The notes: a model not told the origin generated them from the sequence alone. DNA of 64,000 nucleotides from a bacterium (GCA_021850865.1 JAJZKN010000001.1:1-64000); one strand, 5' to 3'; shown: positions 52,614-62,823, numbered from the stretch's first letter. Made by a program: numbers and translations.

Positions 52614-53564
52614 ATGCAGTATTTTCAGCAGCAAATAGCTCTCGGTTCATTCGTCCAAATATGCCTTATCAGCAACGATAAATCGTTAAACATTAACCAG
52701 TACTTTGCCGGTCTTTGGCAGCGGATCTTCCGTTACGAAAGCCGGTTCAGTCGTTTTATCCCAACCAGTGAGTTATCAATACTGAACCGGAATGCCGGTT
52801 TCAAATTCACCGCCTCAAAAGAACTGGTAGCGATTCTTTCGGAAGCCAAACGACTGTCGCTTGTCAGTGACGGGATATTCAACCCGTTCATTTTGCCGCG
52901 ACTGCAGGCGGCCGGCTACGACCACTCACTGGTTAAGGGCTACGAGTCAGACTATCAGGATAACTACAGTTTTCGGCAGCAGGGAAGCATTGAACAGCTG
53001 CAAATCGGCCAGAACTGGGTAAAGATCCCCTCGGAAACAGCCATTGACCTGGGTGGCATCGGCAAGGGTTACCTTGCAGATATTTTAGCTGGCGAATTAA
53101 GCGCAAAAACCGCCGGATTTTGGCTATCCCTGGGCGGTGATGTCAGTTTCGGCGGCTTGAATGAAAACGACCATCCCTGGCAAATAAACATCGAAAGGTC
53201 TGCTAACGAGGGGACTTTGGCCGTATACACGAGTAAGACAGGCAAATCCGCCGCAATCGCCACCTCTTCTATTCTGGTACGTCGGGGAAAACGCTATGGC
53301 CGCCCCTGGCACCACCTGATCGATCCTCGGACGCAGGCTCCGGCCGTTACCAGCATTCTTCAGGCTTCGGTTGCGGCCAGCAGTGCCTCTGTAGCTGATG
53401 TCTTTGCTAAATGCGCCGTGATTATCGGCTCAGCCGATCCGGCGGTGACCTATTTAAAAAAACGGCATATTAAAGACGCCCTACTACAGCTGGATCCAGC
53501 CGCCAACCCGAAACTCAATCCGGTTATTATCGGGCAGGCGATTAGCCTGGATAATATGGACTAG
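52614..53564 (+). CDS. apbE: FAD:protein FMN transferase (ApbE)
   Basis: 316 aa. ApbE attaches FMN covalently to a Ser/Thr in target proteins using FAD and Mg. The signature regions are FSRFIPTSELSILNRNAG, IDLGGIGKGYLADIL (FAD/Mg-binding), LSLGGDVSFGG, and the late PWHHLIDPRTQAP with ASSASVADVFAKCA. A lipoprotein signal is absent, so the enzyme is probably cytoplasmic. It lies 28 bases after the flavin reductase gene. No protein in the window carries a recognisable D-(G)-x-T-G-A-(S/T) flavinylation motif, so its substrate must be elsewhere or atypical. Confidence 0.93.
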   Translation: MQYFQQQIALGSFVQICLISNDKSLNINQYFAGLWQRIFRYESRFSRFIPTSELSILNRNAGFKFTASKELVAILSEAKRLSLVSDGIFNPFILPRLQAAGYDHSLVKGYESDYQDNYSFRQQGSIEQLQIGQNWVKIPSETAIDLGGIGKGYLADILAGELSAKTAGFWLSLGGDVSFGGLNENDHPWQINIERSANEGTLAVYTSKTGKSAAIATSSILVRRGKRYGRPWHHLIDPRTQAPAVTSILQASVAASSASVADVFAKCAVIIGSADPAVTYLKKRHIKDALLQLDPAANPKLNPVIIGQAISLDNMD

Positions 53565-53604
53565 CTAACGGCTAAACAATATAATAGTGATAGTGCTTAA
53601 GTTT

Positions 53605-54354
53605 ATGACAAAAAAAATCACTCTTTCGCTAATGGTGGTTAGTTGGTTGGGGCTTAGCTTTATTGGCTTTAACCCGCCGGCCTCGGCGGCAATCGCCTCC
53701 GCCGCACCAAGCAATACCAGCTATGGTGGATCACCGGATATATTAGTACCGGCCGTTCAGGGACCGAGTGTCGGCAGCCGTTTATCCAGTCGGGCGAAAA
53801 CATCCTGGCCTTGGTATATTACCAGGGCTTCTGGGCTTATCGCCGCCTTGGCATTATTCACCTTGATCTTATCTGGCGTCGGCATGATCACCGGATACAC
53901 CTTTAGACTGCTTGAACCGTTAACCGCGTGGGCTACGCACCGGGCGGTAGGTATTGTTTTTGCCGTATCGGTACTGATTCACGGTATAGCCTTGTTGTTT
54001 GATCATTTCGTACCCTTCAGCGTGATTCAAGTTCTGGTACCGTTCGCTTCCAAATACCGTGAAGTGACCATCGCCGGACATAATTTCGGCTCCTTGTGGG
54101 TAGCCCTCGGCATCTTCGCCAGTTACGCCCTGCTTGCCCTGGTACTAACGTCGCTGCTTTGGATGGACAAAAAACCGCACCGCTGGAAAAGTTTCCATTA
54201 TCTGGCCTACCTGATCGCTGTTTTAGTGTTTTTTCACGCTCTTAACCTCGGCACCGATTTAATGCACGGTATCTTCCGTACGCTTTGGATAATTATGGGA
54301 CTGGTTATAGCGATAGCCATTATTTTCCGCCTAAGGCGGGCCAGGTCGATATGA
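53605..54354 (+). CDS. Ferric-reductase-like transmembrane haem protein
   Basis: 249 aa. Signal peptide-like helix at 5-23 with an A-x-A-like ending (PASAAIA), a polar stretch, then about five helices. Histidines in ATHRAVGIVFAVSVLIHG, and KSFHYLAYLIAVLVFFHAL lie in pairs suited to two haems, as in YedZ/MsrQ and ferric reductases. It probably carries electrons across the membrane from the flavin reductase. The start at 53605 (not GTG at 53587) was chosen because a TATAAT at 53580-53585 would put the transcript start after the GTG and because it begins the signal peptide. Confidence 0.87.
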   Translation: MTKKITLSLMVVSWLGLSFIGFNPPASAAIASAAPSNTSYGGSPDILVPAVQGPSVGSRLSSRAKTSWPWYITRASGLIAALALFTLILSGVGMITGYTFRLLEPLTAWATHRAVGIVFAVSVLIHGIALLFDHFVPFSVIQVLVPFASKYREVTIAGHNFGSLWVALGIFASYALLALVLTSLLWMDKKPHRWKSFHYLAYLIAVLVFFHALNLGTDLMHGIFRTLWIIMGLVIAIAIIFRLRRARSI

Positions 54355-54986
54355 GTGCGGATGATAACTTGGTTGCCGAAGCTCCCGGCGCTAAATCGAG
54401 TCCGGTCAGCCGGCGGCAGCGTAGCGTTAAAAGAATCATCGGCTGGAGCGTCTTTTACTTGTTGCTGCTCGTTTTGTTCGTGGCGGTAATTTTTATTCAA
54501 GGACGCAAGGTTAACACCCTGGGGTTTGCCAGCGGTCAAATCATTCTGAGTACTAACAAGGTCAAGTACACTATTGGTCAAGATATTTCTTACACAATTA
54601 AAAATAACCTGAGCCAGCCGATAGTCTTTTTGAACAAATGCCCCAATGAACCGCTGCATATTTACCAGCTAGAAAACTCCCAATGGGTCAGAATCCATAA
54701 CATCGCCAGTTCTACGGCCTGCATTAACCAGCCGACCCGTTTTATTATTAACCCGAATCAACAGCTAACTCGCAGCCTGAAACCCTGGTTAAGCCTGTTT
54801 AGCAAGCCGGGAATATACCGGATAGTGGCTTTTGCCAGCAACTATACGGCGCTGCCCTATACCGACTTTCAGGTAGCCGGTAAAGCGATAGTGGTATCGC
54901 CAAAAATTATCTACAAACCGGTTTATACGCCGATATATATTAAGTCCGACGGCGGTGGCGGGTCATCGACGGGCGGCGACAATTAA
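54351..54986 (+). CDS. Membrane-anchored beta-sandwich protein, BsuPI-like
   Basis: 211 aa. One membrane helix (about 42-62) after a basic segment (SRRQRSVKRIIG). The outer domain, about 85-175 (KVKYTIGQDISYTIKNN, later TRFIINPNQQLTR and PGIYRIVAFAS), resembles an intracellular-protease-inhibitor (BsuPI/DUF4871-type) fold, and ends with a glycine tail. Two cysteines (in NKCPNEP and STACINQ) may form a disulphide. Its ATG overlaps the stop of the haem protein by four bases (ATGA), so it belongs to this operon. Function unknown; the assignment of the fold is by pattern only. Confidence 0.65.
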   Translation: MSADDNLVAEAPGAKSSPVSRRQRSVKRIIGWSVFYLLLLVLFVAVIFIQGRKVNTLGFASGQIILSTNKVKYTIGQDISYTIKNNLSQPIVFLNKCPNEPLHIYQLENSQWVRIHNIASSTACINQPTRFIINPNQQLTRSLKPWLSLFSKPGIYRIVAFASNYTALPYTDFQVAGKAIVVSPKIIYKPVYTPIYIKSDGGGGSSTGGDN

Positions 54987-55101
54987 CAGCGCGGCCGCTA
55001 ATATCGGCTTAAGCGTCAATTAATTTATTGTTAGACTCCTCATCGCACAGCGAACGAACGAGCGGCAACCGATTAGCGCCCTAGGCTATTGCAGTCAAGT
55101 G

Positions 55102-55107
55102 TATAAT
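55102..55107 (+). promoter_or_regulatory. -10 box directly before mscL
   Basis: TATAAT, ten bases before the ATG at 55118. No matching -35 box was found. Another case of a -10 box next to the start codon. Confidence 0.5.
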
Positions 55108-55117
55108 TACATTATAG

Positions 55118-55534
55118 ATGTGGTCGGATTTCAAGAAGTTCATCTTACGGGGTAACACGGTGGATCTGGCGGTAGCTTTTATTATCGGTGCCGCCTTTAA
55201 CGGCGTTATTCAGTCACTTGTTAAAGATATGCTTACGCCGCTGATTGCCGCCATTGGCGGTAATCCGAACTTCTCCGCTTTGTCCTTTACGCTTAACCAC
55301 AGCCGGTTTCTCTACGGTAACTTCATCAATTCCGTCTTGTCTTTTCTGATTATGGGTGGCGTGGTCTTCTTTTTGGTGGTTCAGCCAATTAACAAATTGA
55401 TTACCCTTTCCCAACGCAACAAAACCCCGATCGAACCGACCGACAAAAAGTGCAATGAATGCCTTAGTACAATTCCTCTGGAGGCCGCCCGTTGCGCCTT
55501 TTGCGGTGTCAAGCAGCCACTGAAAACTGCGTAG
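55118..55534 (+). CDS. mscL: Large-conductance mechanosensitive channel with zinc ribbon
   Basis: Pore that opens under membrane tension and releases solutes after osmotic downshift. The N-terminus FKKFILRGNTVDLAVAFIIGAAF and the second helix (about 68-92, SVLSFLIMGGVVFFLVVQP) are typical. The C-terminus differs: a cytoplasmic zinc ribbon with C112, C115, C126 and C129 replaces most of the usual charged helix. 138 aa. It converges with atpC with two bases between the stops. Confidence 0.95.
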   Translation: MWSDFKKFILRGNTVDLAVAFIIGAAFNGVIQSLVKDMLTPLIAAIGGNPNFSALSFTLNHSRFLYGNFINSVLSFLIMGGVVFFLVVQPINKLITLSQRNKTPIEPTDKKCNECLSTIPLEAARCAFCGVKQPLKTA

Positions 55535-55536
55535 AC

Positions 55537-55956
55537 CTAGTGCCGGCGGCGGCGCAAGCCGGCAACTTGCAGCCGGACCGCCTGACGGTCAACCATTGTC
55601 TGGGCATGTTCCAGTGACGCCTGGTCTTTGGCTTCGGTTTTCATCTTTTCCGCCCGTTCCATCGCTTCTCTGGCTTCAGCCTCATTGATCTCCTCTGGAC
55701 GGTGGGCTTCATCAACTAAAACTTTCAGTGTGTTGTCCGACACCTCGATAGCTCCGCCGTAAGTCGCGTAATATTCAATGGCGCTATCGGGATCGCGGGC
55801 CGTTTTACGTACGGCGATCACACCGGGAGCAATCACTGAAAACAACGGCATATGGTGTTCCAGCACGCCGATCTGACCGTCCAGGGTAGGCAAGACCACC
55901 TCGTAGGCTTCATCGTCATATTTCTTACCGCTGATAGCTACTAAAACAAAGCGCAT
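55537..55956 (-). CDS. atpC: ATP synthase epsilon subunit
   Basis: 139 aa; central-stalk subunit that couples rotation and inhibits ATP hydrolysis. The N-terminal beta barrel includes LPTLDGQIGVLEHHMPLFSVIAPG, and the C-terminal helices (from about residue 85) are charged, with EAMERAEKMKTEAKD. Last gene of the atp operon, 20 bases after atpD. Confidence 0.93.
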   Translation of the reverse strand: MRFVLVAISGKKYDDEAYEVVLPTLDGQIGVLEHHMPLFSVIAPGVIAVRKTARDPDSAIEYYATYGGAIEVSDNTLKVLVDEAHRPEEINEAEAREAMERAEKMKTEAKDQASLEHAQTMVDRQAVRLQVAGLRRRRH

Positions 55957-55976
55957 ATACCCCGCCTTTCACTAAA

Positions 55977-57383
<1,407 letters not shown>

Positions 57384-57406
57384 TTAATTAAACCTGTTTC
57401 CTTTCA

Positions 57407-58279
57407 TTAAGCTATTTCATTAAGCGCTTCGCTGCCGCCGGTAATTTCCGCCAGTTCCTGGGTAATGGCCGCCTGCCGGGCGGTGTTCAAAGCCAGAGTG
57501 TAATCGTTAATCAGTTCCGTCGCGTTATCCGTGGCATTTTTCGTAGCCATCATCCGCATAGCATGTTCGCTGGCCAGACTCTCCAAAACCGCCTGCCAAA
57601 TCTGTGCTTCAATCAAACGGGTGATTACCTGATCAATAACTGTTTCCGCATCCGGTTCAAAGGTTGAGACTTCACTGAAACTCTCTCCCTTATCGGGAGC
57701 CGCCGCCGGCAGCAGCAGCATATTGGTAACTTTCTGGTTGACCGTGGAAATAAAAGAAGTATAAATCAGCTCGATCGCCTCTACTTCACCGTCCTTAAAC
57801 AGCTTAATGGCGGTATTAAGCAGCGGCCGTATTTGTTCAGCTGTCGGTTGGTCGCCGAACGGCTGATAAACCGCCGCCAGTTTAACCCCTGCCAGCCGGC
57901 GCACAAATTGGGCGCCCTTGTTGCCGACGGCGATCACCGAGGAAGCAACGTTCTCCTGCCGATCACGCTGTAGCCGGTTCAATAATTCCTTGCTGATATT
58001 GGCGCTATAGGCGCCGGCCAGACCGCTGTTAGTACCAATCATCACATAGAGCCGCCGATTGATCTTTTTCTTAACCAGCATCGGGTGCAACTCGGCTTCC
58101 GGCAGCACGCTGAGCCGTTGCAGCAATTCATAGGCCAACTCCTGGTATTCCCGGCTGCGCTGAGCAATAGCCTGGGCCCGCCTTAACTTACTGGCACTAA
58201 CCAGCTCCATGGCTTTGGTTATCTGCCTGGTGGAACGGATTGAGTTGATCCGGCGCTTTAAAGTAATGGTGCTGGGCAT
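57407..58279 (-). CDS. atpG: ATP synthase gamma subunit
   Basis: 290 aa; the rotating shaft. The N-terminal helix ITLKRRINSIRSTRQITKAMELVSASKLRRAQ and the C-terminal helix (AMRMMATKNATDNATELI, NTARQAAITQELAEITGG) are strongly conserved. Standard operon order between atpA and atpD. Confidence 0.97.
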   Translation of the reverse strand: MPSTITLKRRINSIRSTRQITKAMELVSASKLRRAQAIAQRSREYQELAYELLQRLSVLPEAELHPMLVKKKINRRLYVMIGTNSGLAGAYSANISKELLNRLQRDRQENVASSVIAVGNKGAQFVRRLAGVKLAAVYQPFGDQPTAEQIRPLLNTAIKLFKDGEVEAIELIYTSFISTVNQKVTNMLLLPAAAPDKGESFSEVSTFEPDAETVIDQVITRLIEAQIWQAVLESLASEHAMRMMATKNATDNATELINDYTLALNTARQAAITQELAEITGGSEALNEIA

Positions 58280-58288
58280 AATATCTAG

Positions 58289-59857
58289 CTACTCGCCTGG
58301 AGCTTCTTTCTCGTTCTTTGCTTTATGTTCGCTGTCGTAACCGAGGGCCACTTCTTTGGCAACCTCCAGGATCTTTTTATTGGCTTCGTCATCCGGTTTA
58401 TTGCCGGTGTCTAACTCCGTAACCAACTTGGAATGACGCTGTTTGATTTCCCTTAGCAACGCCGCTTGGGCCGGTTTAATTTTTTCCAGCGGAACCTTAT
58501 CGAGGGCACCTTCGGTGGCCGCCAATAGGGTCACGTACATCTCCCAGATACTGTAAGGCGAGTACTGATTCTGCTTAAGCAGTTCGGTTAAACGCTGACC
58601 GCGCTCAATGGTTCTTCTGGTGTCCGGATCAAGATCGGTAGAGAACTGGGAAAAGGCCGCCAGTTCACGGAACTGAGCCAGCGCCAGCTTCAGTCCGCCA
58701 CCAACTGCTTTGATCGCTTTGGTCTGAGCCGAGCCGCCAACCCGGGAAACCGATTGACCGACGGATATTGCCGGACGTATACCCTGGTAGAACAAGTTGG
58801 TCTCGAGAAAGATCTGACCGTCGGTAATCGATATGACGTTAGTTGGAATATAGGCAGAGATTTCGCCCGCCTGCGTTTCAATAATCGGCAGGGCGGTCAG
58901 CGAACCGCCACCCAACTCGTCGCTTAATTTCGCGGCCCGCTCCAGTAGTCTGGAGTGTAGATAGAACACGTCTCCCGGATAAGCTTCACGTCCCGGCGGT
59001 CGGCGCAGCAGCAAAGACATTTGTCGGTAAGCCTGCGCATGCTTGGTTAAGTCGTCGTAAATGATCAGGGCATGCTGTTTGTTGTCACGGAAATACTCGC
59101 CCATAGTTGCTCCGGAATAAGGCGCCAGATAAAGCATCGCCGCCGGATCGGCAGGGGAGGTAGCAATAATAATCGTTTGCTGCATTACGCCTTCGCGTAC
59201 CAGCCGTTCTTTTAATGCCGCCAGCTTAGATAACTTCTGGCCGATAGCCACATAGACATTGATAACCCCGCTATTTTGCCGGGCCTGGTTAATCATCGTA
59301 TCAACGGCAATCGCGGTTTTGCCGGTCTGCCGGTCACCAATAATCAGCTCACGCTGACCGCGGCCGATCGGAACCATGGCATCGATGGCGACTAAACCGG
59401 TCATTAGCGGCTGGTACACTGAACGCCTGTCCAACACGCCCGGAGCCGAACGTTCGACCCGGCTAAACAGTTTTGTTTTGATCGGACCGCCGCCGTCCAG
59501 CGGATTGCCCAGCGGATCAACGACTCGGCCAATCAACTCTTCGCCAACCGGTACTTCCAGTATTTTACCACTCAACCGGACAGTTGCTCCGGCAACCACA
59601 GCCGTATCATCGCCCAGAATAACCGCGCCGATTTCATCCTGGCCCAAATTAAAAGCAAACGCCGTAACTGTTGTAGCGTTGCCGCCCTCAATTTCCAGCA
59701 TTTCGTTATAACCGGCGGCGGACAGGCCGTAAATCCAGGCAATGCCGTCACCGACTCTAGTAACGATACCGATGTTTTCAATTTCCGGCCTGGCTTTCAG
59801 TTCGGCAATCGCCGCACGGATATCTTCGGATAATGTAGCAATAGATAAATCTGACAT
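58289..59857 (-). CDS. atpA: ATP synthase alpha subunit
   Basis: 522 aa; non-catalytic nucleotide-binding subunit of F1. [23 protein letters not shown], Walker [46 protein letters not shown] and [16 protein letters not shown] are typical. The C-terminus has a Lys/Glu-rich tail after residue 490, absent from most relatives. It starts 9 bases after atpH. Confidence 0.98.
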   Translation of the reverse strand: MSDLSIATLSEDIRAAIAELKARPEIENIGIVTRVGDGIAWIYGLSAAGYNEMLEIEGGNATTVTAFAFNLGQDEIGAVILGDDTAVVAGATVRLSGKILEVPVGEELIGRVVDPLGNPLDGGGPIKTKLFSRVERSAPGVLDRRSVYQPLMTGLVAIDAMVPIGRGQRELIIGDRQTGKTAIAVDTMINQARQNSGVINVYVAIGQKLSKLAALKERLVREGVMQQTIIIATSPADPAAMLYLAPYSGATMGEYFRDNKQHALIIYDDLTKHAQAYRQMSLLLRRPPGREAYPGDVFYLHSRLLERAAKLSDELGGGSLTALPIIETQAGEISAYIPTNVISITDGQIFLETNLFYQGIRPAISVGQSVSRVGGSAQTKAIKAVGGGLKLALAQFRELAAFSQFSTDLDPDTRRTIERGQRLTELLKQNQYSPYSIWEMYVTLLAATEGALDKVPLEKIKPAQAALLREIKQRHSKLVTELDTGNKPDDEANKKILEVAKEVALGYDSEHKAKNEKEAPGE

Positions 59858-59866
59858 GAGCTTAAT

Positions 59867-60274
59867 TTAACTTCCTTTTACGTTAATCGCTTTTTTAAAC
59901 CGTCTGAGGCGGCGGGCAAAGGATATATCCATTCGTTGCTCGCCTAGTTCCAAATTGGCGCCGCCGATGACCGCCGGATCAAAAACCGGAGTAACGTTAA
60001 GCCGCTTAGCCTCCGGGTAACGGGACTTAAACGGGCGCAGTAAATCTTCATAAGCATCTTCGGGTAAAGCCCGGGCCACCCGGGCCAGCACGTCAACGTA
60101 ACCAACCGAAGCCCAATACCGCTGAACGTCTCTGAGCAGTGAGTCTAGCTCAAAATAGCGTCGCTCCTCCAGCAGGTAAGCGGCAGTCGCTTCAGCTAGG
60201 CGGGGAGTAACGCCATCTTTAAGCGACATTTCGGCAATCACCTGGGCCAGTTCATGGCGGGGCAAGTATTTCAA
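59867..60274 (-). CDS. atpH: ATP synthase delta subunit, short form
   Basis: 135 aa, against about 175-180 in most bacteria. The C-terminal part (PVFDPAVIGGANLELGEQRMDISFARRLRRF) matches the family's end, where the GG..i...d...D.S...rl pattern lies. The N-terminal six-helix domain is reduced by about 40 residues. Position between atpF and atpA is normal, so identity is secure even though sequence similarity is weak. It overlaps nothing; atpF ends directly before it. Confidence 0.88.
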   Translation of the reverse strand: MKYLPRHELAQVIAEMSLKDGVTPRLAEATAAYLLEERRYFELDSLLRDVQRYWASVGYVDVLARVARALPEDAYEDLLRPFKSRYPEAKRLNVTPVFDPAVIGGANLELGEQRMDISFARRLRRFKKAINVKGS

Positions 60275-60832
60275 CTAAAACTCCTTCCGGCCGGCTAGCG
60301 CCCGCTCGATCAGGCCGGCGTCTTTTTTGGCATCGACTTTCTCGTCAAGCACCGCCGAGGTCGCCTGAGCAACCAGATTGACCATTTCGTTCTCCAGCCG
60401 TCGCCTGATCCGCTTAACCTCAAGCTCAGTTTTATCCTGAGCCTCCTTAATCAAGATGTCCGCCCGCTTCTTGGCGTCGGTTTCAGCGTCCCTGATGAGC
60501 TGTTTGGCGGTAGCGCTGGCTTCGCCGATGATCTGATCCGCCTCGGCCCGAGTGCGATGCAGTTCCTTCTCGATCTTTTGCTCCAAGTCCGCTTCGTCAT
60601 GGCGCATTTTTTCGCCAAGTTTAACTCCGTCTTCAATAATCTCGCGGCGACGATTTAAAATCTTAACAATCGGACCGAAAGCCCATTTTCTCAGTACTAT
60701 ATAAGCCAGTACAAAGGTTATCAGCTGGATAATTAAGGTCTTGGGGTCGATCCCCAATGCCCCTAACCCGGAGGCGGAACTCGTGGCAACCAGGTGTAGA
60801 TTGTGCTGGATTATTGTTAAATCATTGACCAT
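60275..60832 (-). CDS. atpF: ATP synthase b subunit
   Basis: 185 aa; the peripheral stalk. One membrane helix (about 32-50, LIIQLITFVLAYIVLRKW) is followed by a long charged coiled coil (about 55-170, with RRREIIEDGVKLGEKMRHDE and EAQDKTELEVKRIRRRLE). Typical order and spacing. Confidence 0.94.
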   Translation of the reverse strand: MVNDLTIIQHNLHLVATSSASGLGALGIDPKTLIIQLITFVLAYIVLRKWAFGPIVKILNRRREIIEDGVKLGEKMRHDEADLEQKIEKELHRTRAEADQIIGEASATAKQLIRDAETDAKKRADILIKEAQDKTELEVKRIRRRLENEMVNLVAQATSAVLDEKVDAKKDAGLIERALAGRKEF

Positions 60833-60855
60833 TGGATTAAATTCTAACTAACTCC

Positions 60856-61086
60856 TTACTTAACGATGAAAATGGAAGCGAAGGCCAGCAGACCGAACAG
60901 CTCGACAATCGCCACGAAAATTAATGCCTGACCCAAAAACTTAGCCGCTTCAGGATTGCGGCCGACAGCCTGTAAATAATTGCCGCCGATTAAGCCAATA
61001 CCGACACCCGGCCCGATAAAACCGCCGCCGATCATCAAACCCTTACCGATAATAGCCGTATTAATTGTTTCTGTAACTGCGATCAT
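60856..61086 (-). CDS. atpE: ATP synthase c subunit
   Basis: 76 aa; forms the membrane ring. Two helices joined by the polar loop GRNPEAAK. The ion-binding carboxylate is E62 (AIVELFGLLAF). The residues around it, PGVGIG in helix 1 and EL after the Glu, do not match the Na+ pattern (Gln in helix 1, E-S/T in helix 2), so proton coupling is likely. Confidence 0.96.
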   Translation of the reverse strand: MIAVTETINTAIIGKGLMIGGGFIGPGVGIGLIGGNYLQAVGRNPEAAKFLGQALIFVAIVELFGLLAFASIFIVK

Positions 61087-61158
61087 TGTTTTAGTTAACT
61101 CCTTTATTCTTGTTTAAAAAACAACTTAAATTAATAATTAACAGATAGTTTTAATATT

Positions 61159-62040
61159 TCAGGCACCTCCACTACTAGCGGCACCTGCCGGTTCCGCACC
61201 TATTTTTCCAGTTTGCTCCTGTCCGGTCAAGTCTTCCTCCGCATGTGCCAGATCATTATGGTCCTGGGCATGGTTAACGGCGACTGCCAGGTACATCACC
61301 GAAAGAATGGTAAAAATGTAAGCCTGTAACATACAGATAAAGATTTCAATCAAATAAAAGGGCAGAGCCGAAATAGGGGCAAGCACATGCCCGAGGTAGG
61401 CAAAAACGTCAATGACAATCATGCCGATCGTGACGTTCAAGTAAAGTCGCAGCGACAGGCTAATCACCCTGGTTAAGTCGGTCAGCATCTCAAGCATTCC
61501 AATCACCAGATAAAGCGGGTTCTTCGGGTTGCCGACAAAAAAGTGTCGTAAGTAAATCCTCAGCCCGCCGGACTCTTTTACCGAAGCGTAATAAACCAGC
61601 CCCATGGTAATCAGGCCCATAGCCAAGGTAGCATTCAAGTCGGCAGTCCAGGGCCGCAGCAAAGGCGAGCCGCCACCCTTGAAAGCGTCACCGATCAGCG
61701 GCGTCAACTCGCTCCAGTTATTAAATAAAATGAAGAAGAACAGAGTAACAAAGTAAGGCACATATTTACGGCCGACTTTGGGATTACTAAAGCTTGATTC
61801 GACCAGCCGGATAATAAAATTGACACCTTCTTCCACCAAACCAACAAAGCCTCTGGCCGGATGCAGTTTTACCTTTCGGGCGACAATTAAAAAAGTAACA
61901 ATAATCAACAGAATAATGCCCCAGCCGTAGACTTCGGAATTAGTTATCGGCCAGCCAAAAATCCTGGTCAACTGAGACGGAGCCACAAAAACCGTCGGTC
62001 CGCTGCTGGACGCTGCAAACAACCGGGAAAGAATGATCAT
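61159..62040 (-). CDS. atpB: ATP synthase a subunit
   Basis: 293 aa; holds the proton half-channels. The essential Arg lies in ISLSLRLYLNVTIG, where most bacteria have LRLFGN. Further elements are FFFILFNNWSELTPL and the last helices IEIFICMLQAYIFTILSVMYLAVAV. The polar C-terminal extension of about 30 residues is rich in Glu, Gly and Ala. It overlaps the preceding small gene by four bases. Confidence 0.96.
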   Translation of the reverse strand: MIILSRLFAASSSGPTVFVAPSQLTRIFGWPITNSEVYGWGIILLIIVTFLIVARKVKLHPARGFVGLVEEGVNFIIRLVESSFSNPKVGRKYVPYFVTLFFFILFNNWSELTPLIGDAFKGGGSPLLRPWTADLNATLAMGLITMGLVYYASVKESGGLRIYLRHFFVGNPKNPLYLVIGMLEMLTDLTRVISLSLRLYLNVTIGMIVIDVFAYLGHVLAPISALPFYLIEIFICMLQAYIFTILSVMYLAVAVNHAQDHNDLAHAEEDLTGQEQTGKIGAEPAGAASSGGA

Positions 62041-62345
62041 TTACCGCCTTTCTTCTTGGCGTAATCCGGCAGCGCATTAACCGTTCGCTTCACGATTAGC
62101 CAAACCAAAACAAAGGCTAAGGCGACTCCGAGCAGTGTAATCCAGGGCGAACTCTTAAAATACGAATCCAGGTAGTAGCCGCCGGCGATCGGGATCAGCA
62201 CGGCCACGGCCATTTGCCAGCTCATAGCAATTGCCGATGAAATAAATAACTGTTTAGCCTCCAGCGAACCGGGTTGGCCTGAACCAGCCATAAACTCCTT
62301 AGGGCCATGGCCTGACTTTGTCGGGGCTGGTCGTGTTGCCACCAT
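62037..62345 (-). CDS. ATP synthase-associated protein (AtpI/AtpZ-like)
   Basis: 102 aa with two helices (about 44-60 and 69-86) typical of small AtpI/AtpZ-like proteins at the head of atp operons, which help assemble the c ring or carry Mg. SWQMAVAVLIPIAGGYYLDSYFKSSPW is the best-conserved part. A promoter with good spacing stands just before the ATG. Identity rests on position and topology. Confidence 0.85.
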   Translation of the reverse strand: MVATRPAPTKSGHGPKEFMAGSGQPGSLEAKQLFISSAIAMSWQMAVAVLIPIAGGYYLDSYFKSSPWITLLGVALAFVLVWLIVKRTVNALPDYAKKKGGK

Positions 62346-62354
62346 TTCACTTTT

Positions 62355-62383
62355 AGTATATAGAGGTAAACATCTTGTGGCAA
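62355..62383 (-). promoter_or_regulatory. Putative promoter of the ATP synthase operon
   Basis: On the minus strand: TTGCCA (62383-62378), 17-base spacer, TATACT (62360-62355), then nine bases to the ATG at 62345. There is no room for a ribosome-binding site, so a leaderless mRNA is likely. Confidence 0.65.
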
Positions 62384-62451
62384 GAGCGGCAAAGACAATG
62401 CCGAGCCGTCAATTAAAAATACTTTGCCTTCAGATAGTTCAATAAGTTAAA

Positions 62452-62718
62452 ATGGATACTATGAGTGATAAGTCTAAAGTAACAATCTACACGGCAACCT
62501 GGTGCGCTTTCTGCCACGCAGCTAAACAATACCTCGACACACTGGGTGTCAAATACGAAGACCTGGATGTTGAGACCGATCCGGCTAACGGCATGGCGGC
62601 ATTGACTAAAAGCGGGCAACGAGGCATTCCGGTACTGGACATTGACGGCGATATTGTTATCGGCTTCGACCGGCCAAAAATCGATAACGCCCTCAAATCC
62701 CACCATCTGGTCACTTGA
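62452..62718 (+). CDS. Glutaredoxin
   Basis: Small thioredoxin-fold protein, 88 aa (85 if started at the second ATG, 62461). The CAFC active site follows VTIYTATW, and GQRGIPVLDIDGDIVIGFDRPKI carries the cis-proline and the GFD segment of glutaredoxins. It reduces disulphides or carries thiol/iron-sulphur chemistry; the cell's thiol is unknown. It is divergent from the ATP synthase operon. Confidence 0.95.
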   Translation: MDTMSDKSKVTIYTATWCAFCHAAKQYLDTLGVKYEDLDVETDPANGMAALTKSGQRGIPVLDIDGDIVIGFDRPKIDNALKSHHLVT

Positions 62719-62731
62719 TTTGAACAAACCT

Positions 62732-62743
62732 TGATATAAATCA
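62732..62743. promoter_or_regulatory. Fnr-like box C
   Basis: TGATATAAATCA, the exact reverse complement of box B at 51410-51421, flanked by T before and C after (TTGAT-ATAA-ATCAC, close to the FNR consensus). It lies about 80 bases before the gene at 62824 and 13 bases after the glutaredoxin stop. Confidence 0.6.
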
Positions 62744-62823
62744 CAAAAATCCAGTTAAAAAAATAACAGGATAGCCGAGCGCATGGGTGTTACGCTAGAA
62801 CGACATAAGTAGGGGGATTAGTT

